A DNA stretch of 12,132 bases from Proteobacteria bacterium UBA664 (GTDB taxonomy: Bacteria; Pseudomonadota; Gammaproteobacteria; UBA7966), in assembly GCA_002299125.1 (NCBI GenBank), contig DBNU01000173.1, positions 1 through 12,132 on the forward strand, in the 5' to 3' direction. Both the position numbers and the translations under genes were made by a program. Below, piece by piece: positions 6,270 through 12,132 of this stretch. The notes beneath the pieces were generated by a model that worked only from the letters and a program-made list of their open reading frames with translations, was not told the origin of the DNA and searched no databases. Each line of letters starts with the position of its first letter. Position 1 is the first letter of the stretch.

Positions 6270-6509
6270 TTTGCTGCGATCCTGAACGCAGACCGCGGTC
6301 GGAGCAGGCAGTTGTTCCTGACCCTCCTTGGGGGCGGTGCGTTTGGCAACAAGCCCGACTGGATAATCAGTGCAGTCCGTCGAGCGCTGGAGTTGTATTC
6401 TGATTCCGGCCTCGACGTTGCGATTGTGAGTTATGGATTATCCAACCATTCTGTACGGCAACTGCTGCATGAACTCGCCCAGCCGAATCACTATGGAACC
6501 GTTGCTTGA
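6270..6509 (+). pseudogene. 5'-truncated gene fragment, macrodomain-like C-terminus
   Basis: A coding fragment in a different frame from the preceding gene reads FAAILNADRGRSRQ, then LFLTLLGGGAFGNKPDW, VRRALELYSDSGLDVAIVSYG and SVRQLLHELAQP, ending at TGA 6507-6509. The glycine-rich loop GGGAFGN after a hydrophobic strand, a helix, and a final strand VAIVSYG look like the C-terminal half of a macrodomain/PARG-like ADP-ribose-binding fold. The frame is closed upstream by stops at 6189, 6192 and 6243, and no N-terminal half is present, so the protein is incomplete. TTG 6312 has GGAG at 6301-6304 seven bases upstream and could make a 65-residue peptide. It directly abuts the end of the EVE-like gene, as if two partial units had been joined by a deletion. 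The family call is tentative. Confidence 0.5.
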
Positions 6510-6634
6510 GGCAGAGCGCCTTGCGCGCTGATCCAGCGACGGCGGATGGCATCGGGCGTCCGCCACACCGTCCCCGGATGCGGACTGCGTAGCGTTGTTC
6601 ACGGATCCCGCGATCATCCGTGCCCCGCACAGCT

Positions 6635-6640
6635 TAGAAT
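6635..6640 (+). promoter_or_regulatory. Candidate -10 element upstream of pdxJ
   Basis: TAGAAT matches five of six bases of the sigma-70 -10 consensus and would start transcription about 36 bases before the pdxJ ATG. The -35 region at the right distance (around 6612-6617, gatcat) is poor. The foreign segment separates pdxJ from its usual operon partner recO, so a promoter here would be needed; the motif is only a candidate. Confidence 0.3.
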
Positions 6641-6682
6641 CCCGCGCCCACCCGAGGCGGTCCCATCCGCGAGAGCCACAGC

Positions 6683-7417
6683 ATGCATTCGCCCATCCTG
6701 CTCGGCGTCAACATCGATCACGTCGCCACCATCCGCGAGGCGCGCGGCGCCCGCTATCCGGATCCCATCCACGCCGCCCTGCTCGCAGAACAAGCCGGAG
6801 CGGACAGCATCACCCTGCATCTGCGGGAAGATCGGCGTCACATCCAGGAGCGCGACGTCGAGACGCTGAACGCGATCCTGCAGACCCACATGAACCTCGA
6901 GATGGCACTCACGCGGGACATGCTGGCCTTCGCGCTGCGCATTCGTCCGCAGGACTGCTGCATCGTGCCCGAGCGGCGGGAGGAGCTCACCACGGAAGGC
7001 GGTCTGGACGCCGTCGCCCTGCAGGGAGCGCTCGCCGAGGCGGTGCCGGAACTCGCGGCTGCGGGGGTGCGGGTTTCGCTCTTCCTCGATCCGGAGCCAC
7101 GGCAGATCGAGGCCGCCCGCGCCGTCGGCGCGCCGGTCATCGAGCTGCACACCGGGCGCTATGCGGACGCCCACACGGCGCCCGAAATCGAGCAGGAACT
7201 CGCGCGCATCCGTGATTGCGCGCGACTTGCCCACGCCCTCGGCATGGTGGTCAACGCAGGACACGGACTGCACTACCATAACGTGCATGCGATTGCGGCC
7301 ATTCCCGAGATCCACGAACTGAATATCGGGCATGCCATCGTCTCGCGCGCCATCTTCACCGGACTCGACGCCGCTGTGCGCGAGATGAAGCGGCTCATGC
7401 GCGAGGCCCGGCGTTGA
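6683..7417 (+). CDS. pdxJ: Pyridoxine 5'-phosphate synthase
   Basis: PdxJ condenses 1-deoxy-D-xylulose 5-phosphate with 3-amino-2-oxopropyl phosphate to form pyridoxine 5'-phosphate, the ring-closing step of the DXP-dependent vitamin B6 pathway. The 244-residue product has the usual length and TIM-barrel layout: GVNIDHVATIREARG at the start, SITLHLREDRRHI (His46), NLEMA (Glu73), LDPEPRQIEAA, IELHTGRYA, NAGHGLHYHNV (His194) and ELNIGHAIVSRAIF (phosphate-binding loop). His46, Glu73 and His194 correspond to E. coli His45, Glu72 and His193. ATG 6683 fits the family start (MxxxLLGVNIDH); the ribosome-binding site is weak (GAG-rich sequence just upstream). The stop TGA at 7415-7417 overlaps the acpS start. 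In most relatives the gene directly follows recO; here it is separated by accessory DNA. Confidence 0.97.
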   Translation: MHSPILLGVNIDHVATIREARGARYPDPIHAALLAEQAGADSITLHLREDRRHIQERDVETLNAILQTHMNLEMALTRDMLAFALRIRPQDCCIVPERREELTTEGGLDAVALQGALAEAVPELAAAGVRVSLFLDPEPRQIEAARAVGAPVIELHTGRYADAHTAPEIEQELARIRDCARLAHALGMVVNAGHGLHYHNVHAIAAIPEIHELNIGHAIVSRAIFTGLDAAVREMKRLMREARR

Positions 7418-7800
7418 TCGTGGGTGTGGGCACGGACCTCGCCAGCGTACCGCGCCTGGCCCGTGCCTGGCAGCGCCAACCGTCGCGCCTGCCGTTGCAC
7501 ATCCTGGCCCCGGCCGAGCGGCGGGAGTTCCAGTGTCTGCGCGCGCCGGAGCAGTCACGCTTCCTGGCCCGCCGCTGGGCCGCCAAGGAGGCGCTGGTCA
7601 AGGCGCTGGGCGGTGGCTTCGGCCGCGGTGTGTATGCGCGGGATATCGCCGTGACTCATGATGCGGTCGGCGCACCGGGCTTCCAGCTCGCGGCCGGTGC
7701 GGCCAGCCGGCTTCGTGAGCTCGGTGATCCACGCATGTACCTCAGCGTGACGGACGACGGCGACTACGCACTGGCCTTCGTGGTGCTGGAGGCCAGCTAG
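7414..7800 (+). CDS. acpS: Holo-[acyl-carrier-protein] synthase
   Basis: AcpS transfers 4'-phosphopantetheine from coenzyme A to apo-ACP, activating it for fatty acid synthesis. The 128-residue product shows the family signature: IVGVGTDLASVPR at the N-terminus with metal-binding Asp8, and FLARRWAAKEALVKALGGGF with Glu59, matching Asp9 and Glu58 of E. coli AcpS. The start is TTG at 7414, four-base TTGA overlap with the pdxJ stop; the next GTG at 7420 would remove conserved residues of the first strand. The C-terminus has the expected SVTDDGDYALAFVVLE strand pattern. Translation is probably coupled to pdxJ. The pdxJ-acpS pair is a conserved gammaproteobacterial arrangement; prfC follows only 2 bases later, so the three genes likely form one operon. 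Confidence 0.94.
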   Translation: MIVGVGTDLASVPRLARAWQRQPSRLPLHILAPAERREFQCLRAPEQSRFLARRWAAKEALVKALGGGFGRGVYARDIAVTHDAVGAPGFQLAAGAASRLRELGDPRMYLSVTDDGDYALAFVVLEAS

Positions 7801-7802
7801 CG

Positions 7803-9392
7803 ATGTCAATGGATCAGATTGCCGAGCAGGTCAGGCGCAGACGCACCTTCGCCATCATTTCCCACCCGGACGCGGGCAAGACCACCGTCACCGAGAAGCT
7901 GCTGCTGCTCGGTGGCGCCATCCAGGTGGCCGGCACGGTGAAGGGGCGCAAGGGCGGGCGGCATGCCACCTCGGACTGGATGGAGATCGAGAAGCAGCGC
8001 GGGATCTCCGTGACCTCCTCGGTGATGCAGTTCGAATACCGCGATTGCGTGTTCAATCTCCTCGATACGCCCGGACACGAGGATTTCGGCGAGGACACCT
8101 ACCGCACGCTGACGGCGGTCGACTGCGCCCTCATGGTGATCGACGCGGCGAAAGGGGTCGAGGAGCGCACCATCAAGCTGATGGAGGTCTGCCGCCTGCG
8201 CGACACGCCCATCATCACCTTCATCAACAAGCTGGACCGTGAGGGCCGCGAGCCGCTCGAATTGCTGGACGAGGTAGAGCGGGTGCTCGGGATCCGCTGC
8301 GCCCCGGTCACCTGGCCCATCGGCAGCGGCAGCCGCTTTCGTGGCATCTATCACCTCGAACGCAATCAGGTGCGCCTGTTCCGCTCACGCTCCGACAAGG
8401 CCGCCGGGGCCGTGGGAGAGGTCTACGATGGCCTCGCCCATCCCGAGGTGGCCGCTGCCATCCGCGAGGAGGCCACTCTGCTGGCCGAGAGCATCGAGCT
8501 GGTGCAGGGTGCCGGTGCCACCTTCGAGGCAGCGGAGTTTCTGTCGGGCCGACAGACGCCGGTATTCTTCGGCTCGGCGCTGAACAGCTTCGGCCTGCTG
8601 GAACTGCTGGACAACTTCGTGGATGCGGCACCGCCGCCGTTGCCACGCGCCGCCGTCGAACGCACCGTGGCACCGACCGAGGCGCGCTTCACCGGCTTCG
8701 TCTTCAAGATCCAGGCGAACATGGACCCCGCGCACCGCGATCGCGTCGCCTTCCTGCGCATCTGTTCCGGGCACTTCAGCGAGGGCATGCGGTTGCGTCA
8801 TGTGCGCCTGGGGCGTGACATCCAGGTTGCCGGTGCGTTGTCCTTCATGGCGGGCAGTCGTGAACACGCGGCCGAGGCCTGGCCGGGCGACATCATCGGC
8901 CTGCACAACCACGGCACCATCCAGATCGGCGATACCTTCACCGAGGGCGAGGCGCTCAAGTTCACCGGCGTACCGCATTTCGCGCCCGAGATCTTCCGGC
9001 GCGTGATCCTGCGTGATCCCCTGCGCAACAAGGCCCTGATCAAGGGGCTGGTACAGTTGTCGGAGGAGGGGGCCACGCAGGTCTTCCGGCCACTGAACAG
9101 CAATCAACTCATCCTGGGTGCAGTGGGTGTCCTGCAGTTCGACGTGGTGGCCTGGCGCCTGAAGCACGAGTACGGCGTGGAGGCGAGCTTCGAGCCCACT
9201 GCGGTGGTCACTGCCCGCTGGCTGCACCCGCGGGACGCGGGGGTGCTGGAAAAGATGAAGGACCGGTTGCAGGACAACCTCGCTCTCGACGGTGCGGAGG
9301 CGCTCACCTATCTCGCACCCAGCCGCGTCAACCTCGAACTCGCCATCGAGCGCTGGCCGGAGTGTGAATTCCGCGCGACGCGCGAACACTGA
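7803..9392 (+). CDS. prfC: Peptide chain release factor 3
   Basis: RF3 is a translational GTPase that removes RF1/RF2 from the ribosome after peptide release. The 529-residue product equals the E. coli length and both end in REH. The G domain has G1 SHPDAGKTT (20-28), G2 RGISVTSSVMQF (66-77), G3 DTPGHEDF (88-95) and G4 NKLD (142-145). Later conserved blocks include FTGFVFKIQANMDPAHRDRV, LHNHGTIQIGDTF, KGLVQLSEEGATQVFRP and GAVGVLQFDVV. ATG 7803 is preferred over ATG 7809 because GGAGG at 7788-7792 lies 10 bases upstream. It starts 2 bases after acpS, so it probably shares that transcript, and it ends facing rne with a strong inverted repeat between the two genes. No unusual residues were noticed. 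Confidence 0.98.
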   Translation: MSMDQIAEQVRRRRTFAIISHPDAGKTTVTEKLLLLGGAIQVAGTVKGRKGGRHATSDWMEIEKQRGISVTSSVMQFEYRDCVFNLLDTPGHEDFGEDTYRTLTAVDCALMVIDAAKGVEERTIKLMEVCRLRDTPIITFINKLDREGREPLELLDEVERVLGIRCAPVTWPIGSGSRFRGIYHLERNQVRLFRSRSDKAAGAVGEVYDGLAHPEVAAAIREEATLLAESIELVQGAGATFEAAEFLSGRQTPVFFGSALNSFGLLELLDNFVDAAPPPLPRAAVERTVAPTEARFTGFVFKIQANMDPAHRDRVAFLRICSGHFSEGMRLRHVRLGRDIQVAGALSFMAGSREHAAEAWPGDIIGLHNHGTIQIGDTFTEGEALKFTGVPHFAPEIFRRVILRDPLRNKALIKGLVQLSEEGATQVFRPLNSNQLILGAVGVLQFDVVAWRLKHEYGVEASFEPTAVVTARWLHPRDAGVLEKMKDRLQDNLALDGAEALTYLAPSRVNLELAIERWPECEFRATREH

Positions 9393-9405
9393 CCGCTGAG
9401 CGGCG

Positions 9406-9438
9406 CCTGCCGCTGCCAGTCACCCGGGCAGCGGCAGG
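9406..9438. terminator. Perfect 12-bp inverted repeat between convergent prfC and rne
   Basis: CCTGCCGCTGCC (9406-9417) and GGCAGCGGCAGG (9427-9438) are perfectly complementary around a 9-base loop. The hairpin lies between the prfC stop (9392) and the rne stop (9455 on the minus strand), where a bidirectional terminator is expected. No T-run follows on either side, so it may act as an RNA 3'-end stabiliser or a Rho-assisted stop rather than a textbook intrinsic terminator. A small ccgct-g-agcgg repeat sits beside it at 9393-9403. Confidence 0.65.
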
Positions 9439-9454
9439 GTGCTCAGGTCATGGT

Positions 9455-12132
9455 TCAGCCCTGACCCTCGTCCGGCGTACGCGCCGTCGATGGTGCGGCT
9501 GGCAGGTCCGATGCGCCCCTCACGGCAGTGCCACTGCCTTCGCTCGGGGTCGGTCGATCCACGCTTGCCGGCACCTCGGCTGGCGAGTGCGCCGTTGCAA
9601 CCGCAGACGGGGGAGGGGGCATGAGGATCGGTAGCGCGATCGTCATGCCAGCCACCGCTGTCGGCGCACCGACGTTCAAGCGATCCGTTTCCGAGCGTTC
9701 GGAGGTTGGGGAAGGGGTAACGCTCGGTGTTGCCGGGCGCTGGGCAGGACCCGCATCGCTCAGTGGGCTCGCAGCGGCCCTGGGTCCGCCGGTGGGCGCT
9801 TCGCCCGGATCCGCGGCCCCGCCGGGCAGGGGGGAAGGCTCCTCGCGACGTTCGCCAGCCATCGTCGTGGATTGTGCGGACCCTTCCGTGTGGACCTGCA
9901 GGATCGGATCACCCTCGCCGGATGGCTGCTCGCCTGCGCTGGCGGATGCCCCGTCACCGGCATCAACGCCCGCATCGGAGCCTCCGGCGGCCGCGGCCTG
10001 ACCAGCACGCCGACCGCCGCGACGGCGACCACCCCGGCGGGAGCCGCGCCGACTCCGGCTGGTCTCTTCGCCCGACTCGACAGTGGCGGTGGCCGATCCC
10101 GCTTGCGCGTCACCGTCACTGCCGCCGGTATCCGTTGCGACGAACGCCGGATCCGCGTGTGCGGACATGACGGCCTGGGCGGCAACGCGGCGCTCGGCAT
10201 CGCCGTTGGACGGTGGCTCACGCTGAGCCAGATCACGAGCCCGCTCACGCCGACCGTCGGCGAGCTCGCTCTGCTCTCCCCGGTCATTGCGCGGCTCGCG
10301 GGCGGGGTCGCTGCGCGATTCGCCGCGGGCTGCGCCGCGTGCCTCGCCGCGACCACTGCGCCGACGTCCCTCGCCCTCGTCGCGACGTGAACTCCCGCGT
10401 CCCGTGGCCGCACGGGTACGTCGATTGCCCCGTTCAGGCTCTTCCCGATCGTTTGCTGTCTCTGTCGCAGGCGGCGGCGTCGGGCCGGCTTCGCCGGTCG
10501 CCGCAGTGCCCTGGGCGGCCGCGCCGAAGATGGCGTCCATGACGCGCTTGAAGATCCCCGGACGGGTCCCCGTCCCCGCTCCAGGCAGGTGGCTCGCCTT
10601 CTCGCTGTCGTCGTCCGAGGCCTCGAGCAGCGGCTCCGTGGCATTGGCCGGCAGCGGGCGATCACGTTCGATGCCCTTGACTGCGGCCTCGACCTGCACC
10701 GGTTTACCGGTCTGGCTCACCATCGCATCGACATCCACGCTCGCCGGGCGGGACATCAGGCGATAGCTCACCTCGGACATCGCGGCGTGCTCGGTATCCT
10801 GTCGCCGCACCCGCTGCACCTCGAAGTGCGGTGTCTCGAGTGCGGGATTGGGCACCAAGATCACGTGCACGGCCTGCCGTGACTCGATACCTGCCAGATC
10901 CTTGCGCTTTTCGTTCAACAGGAAGGTGGCCACATCCACGGGCAACTGCACCACCACCCGGGCGGTTGCGTCCTTCATGGCCTCTTCCTCGACCAGACGC
11001 AGGATCGACAGCGCGAGCGACTCGACGCCGCGGATGGTGCCGAGGCCCTCGCAGCGTGGGCAGGTGTTGTGGGCATACTCCGCGAGCGACGGACTCAGGC
11101 GCTGGCGCGACATTTCGAGCAGGCCGAAGCGCGAGATGCGACCGACCTGCACACGGGCACGGTCGAGCTTGAGTGCCTCACGCATGCGGGTCTCCACCGC
11201 GCGCTGATTCTTGGCCTGATCCATGTCGATGAAATCGATGACGATGAGCCCGCCCAGATCGCGCAGGCGCAATTGCCGCGCCACCTCCTCGGCCGCCTCG
11301 AGATTGGTGTTGAGGGCGGTCTCCTCGATGTCGGCACCACGGGTGGCACGCGCCGAGTTGATGTCGATGGAGGTGAGTGCCTCGGTGGGCTCCACCACGA
11401 TCGAACCGCCCGAGGGCAGGCGGATCGTGCGCGCGAGCGCGGATTCGATCTGGGACTCGATCTGGTAGCGCGAGAACAGCGGCACGCTGTCCTCGTACAG
11501 GCGAACGCGGCGCAGATATTGCGGCATCACCTGCGTCATGAAATCGATCGCCCGCTGGTGGGTGGCCCGATCATCGATGAGGATTTCGGCGATGTCGTTG
11601 CGGAAGTAGTCGCGGATGGCGCGCGTGATGATGTCGCGGTCCTGGTAGACCAGGAACGGCCCCGCTGCTGCGGTCGATGCGTCCTCGATGGCCTTCCAGA
11701 CCTTGAGCAGGTAGTCGAGGTCCCACTGCAGATCCTCGGTGCCCTTGCCCAACCCGGCGGTGCGCAGGATGAGACCCATGCCCTCGGGGATCGTGAGCCC
11801 GGCCATGGCCTCGCGTGCCTCCTCGCGGTCATCGCCCTCGATCTGGCGTGACACGCCGCCCGCACGGGGGTTGTTTGGCATCAGCACCAGATAGCGCCCG
11901 GCCAGGCTGATGAAGGTGGTGAGCGCCGCACCCTTGTTGCCGCGCTCCTCCTTGTCGACCTGCACCAGCAGTTCCTGGCCCTCGCGCAGGACATCGCGCA
12001 CGTTGTGCCGACCACCGGTTTCGCCGTTGCTGCTGCGAGTGACTTCCTTCAGTGGCAGAAAGCCGTGCCGGTCTACGCCGTAGTCGACGAACGCGGCCTC
12101 CAGGCTCTGCTCGACGCGCACCACGCGCGCCT
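9455..12132 (-). CDS. rne: Ribonuclease E, N-terminus cut by the window edge
   Basis: RNase E is the endonuclease that initiates mRNA decay, matures rRNA and tRNA, and scaffolds the degradosome. About 891 residues are visible, with roughly 45 N-terminal residues (start of the S1 region) missing. The catalytic half is highly conserved: VEQSLEAAFVDYG, KEERGNKGAALTTFISLAG, LMPNNPRAGGVSRQIEGDD, SIDINSARATRG and LIVIDFIDM (equivalents of E. coli Asp303 and Asp346), and the zinc-link CPRC (about 11053-11064). After about 10770 the protein becomes a disordered tail. At 10519-10560 the segment PGIFKRVMDAIFGA is an amphipathic helix resembling the membrane-targeting sequence. Two arginine-rich stretches (about 10270-10430 and 10000-10080, the latter RRGSRRGGRRRGGRRAG) look like RNA-binding sites; the final ~170 residues are rich in Pro, Ala, Ser, Gly and Thr. 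The long tail separates it from RNase G. Confidence 0.96.
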   Translation of the reverse strand, partial: ARVVRVEQSLEAAFVDYGVDRHGFLPLKEVTRSSNGETGGRHNVRDVLREGQELLVQVDKEERGNKGAALTTFISLAGRYLVLMPNNPRAGGVSRQIEGDDREEAREAMAGLTIPEGMGLILRTAGLGKGTEDLQWDLDYLLKVWKAIEDASTAAAGPFLVYQDRDIITRAIRDYFRNDIAEILIDDRATHQRAIDFMTQVMPQYLRRVRLYEDSVPLFSRYQIESQIESALARTIRLPSGGSIVVEPTEALTSIDINSARATRGADIEETALNTNLEAAEEVARQLRLRDLGGLIVIDFIDMDQAKNQRAVETRMREALKLDRARVQVGRISRFGLLEMSRQRLSPSLAEYAHNTCPRCEGLGTIRGVESLALSILRLVEEEAMKDATARVVVQLPVDVATFLLNEKRKDLAGIESRQAVHVILVPNPALETPHFEVQRVRRQDTEHAAMSEVSYRLMSRPASVDVDAMVSQTGKPVQVEAAVKGIERDRPLPANATEPLLEASDDDSEKASHLPGAGTGTRPGIFKRVMDAIFGAAAQGTAATGEAGPTPPPATETANDREEPERGNRRTRAATGRGSSRRDEGEGRRRSGRGEARGAARGESRSDPAREPRNDRGEQSELADGRRERARDLAQREPPSNGDAERRVAAQAVMSAHADPAFVATDTGGSDGDAQAGSATATVESGEETSRSRRGSRRGGRRRGGRRAGQAAAAGGSDAGVDAGDGASASAGEQPSGEGDPILQVHTEGSAQSTTMAGERREEPSPLPGGAADPGEAPTGGPRAAASPLSDAGPAQRPATPSVTPSPTSERSETDRLNVGAPTAVAGMTIALPILMPPPPSAVATAHSPAEVPASVDRPTPSEGSGTAVRGASDLPAAPSTARTPDEGQG

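Noticed and set aside
5645..6352. A minus-strand frame of 235 codons over the EVE-like gene
   Set aside because: The plus-strand frame has a ribosome-binding site and domain pattern; the minus frame has neither.
6515..6529. Small hairpin (agcgc/gcgct) just after the macro-like fragment, considered as a terminator
   Set aside because: Only five base pairs and no T-run.
8385..9389. A 334-codon minus-strand frame inside prfC
   Set aside because: It is the antisense of a well-conserved gene and carries no domain pattern of its own.
1..12132. CRISPR arrays, tRNA or rRNA genes, transposases, integrases
   Set aside because: No repeated spacer pattern, no cloverleaf or rRNA sequence and no recombinase motifs were found by reading both strands.

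Overview
The window comes from a GC-rich gammaproteobacterium. The gene order lepA-lepB-DUF4845-rnc-era-recO, followed by pdxJ-acpS, is the classical gammaproteobacterial arrangement, and the proteins align well with their E. coli counterparts from memory. The genus cannot be named from this window alone.

Layout. Positions 1-4841 (+ strand) are a tightly packed housekeeping block: the 3' part of lepA (elongation factor 4), lepB (signal peptidase I), a small DUF4845 membrane protein, rnc (RNase III), era (ribosome-assembly GTPase, ATGA overlap with rnc) and recO (RecFOR recombination). Positions 6683-9392 (+) hold pdxJ (pyridoxine 5'-phosphate synthase), acpS (holo-ACP synthase, TTG start overlapping the pdxJ stop) and prfC (release factor 3). 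From the right edge, rne (RNase E) runs on the minus strand and converges on prfC. A perfect 12-bp inverted repeat lies between the two stop codons.

The unusual part is 4842-6682, about 1.8 kb wedged between recO and pdxJ, which are normally adjacent. It looks like a patch of accessory DNA in decay. In order it holds an unassigned stretch; a long imperfect hairpin; a perfect 15-base palindrome that looks like an operator; a HigB/RelE-type toxin gene broken by one extra T and missing its stop; an apparently intact HigA/XRE-type antitoxin gene; a complete small ORF with a PUA/EVE-like domain; and a 5'-truncated fragment carrying a GGGAFGN motif of macrodomain-like appearance. Base composition drops sharply here (64 G+C of 120 at 5941-6060 by hand count, against 46 of 60 at 7021-7080), which suggests acquired DNA. 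EVE-like and macro-like domains are both common in defence and nucleotide-modification systems, so this may be a remnant defence or TA cassette in a small integration spot. No integrase, transposase or tRNA was seen.

Two core proteins carry unusual residues at canonical positions: RNase III has Asn where E. coli has catalytic-site Asp114, and Era has Ser-Lys-Leu-Asp instead of Asn-Lys-x-Asp in its G4 motif.
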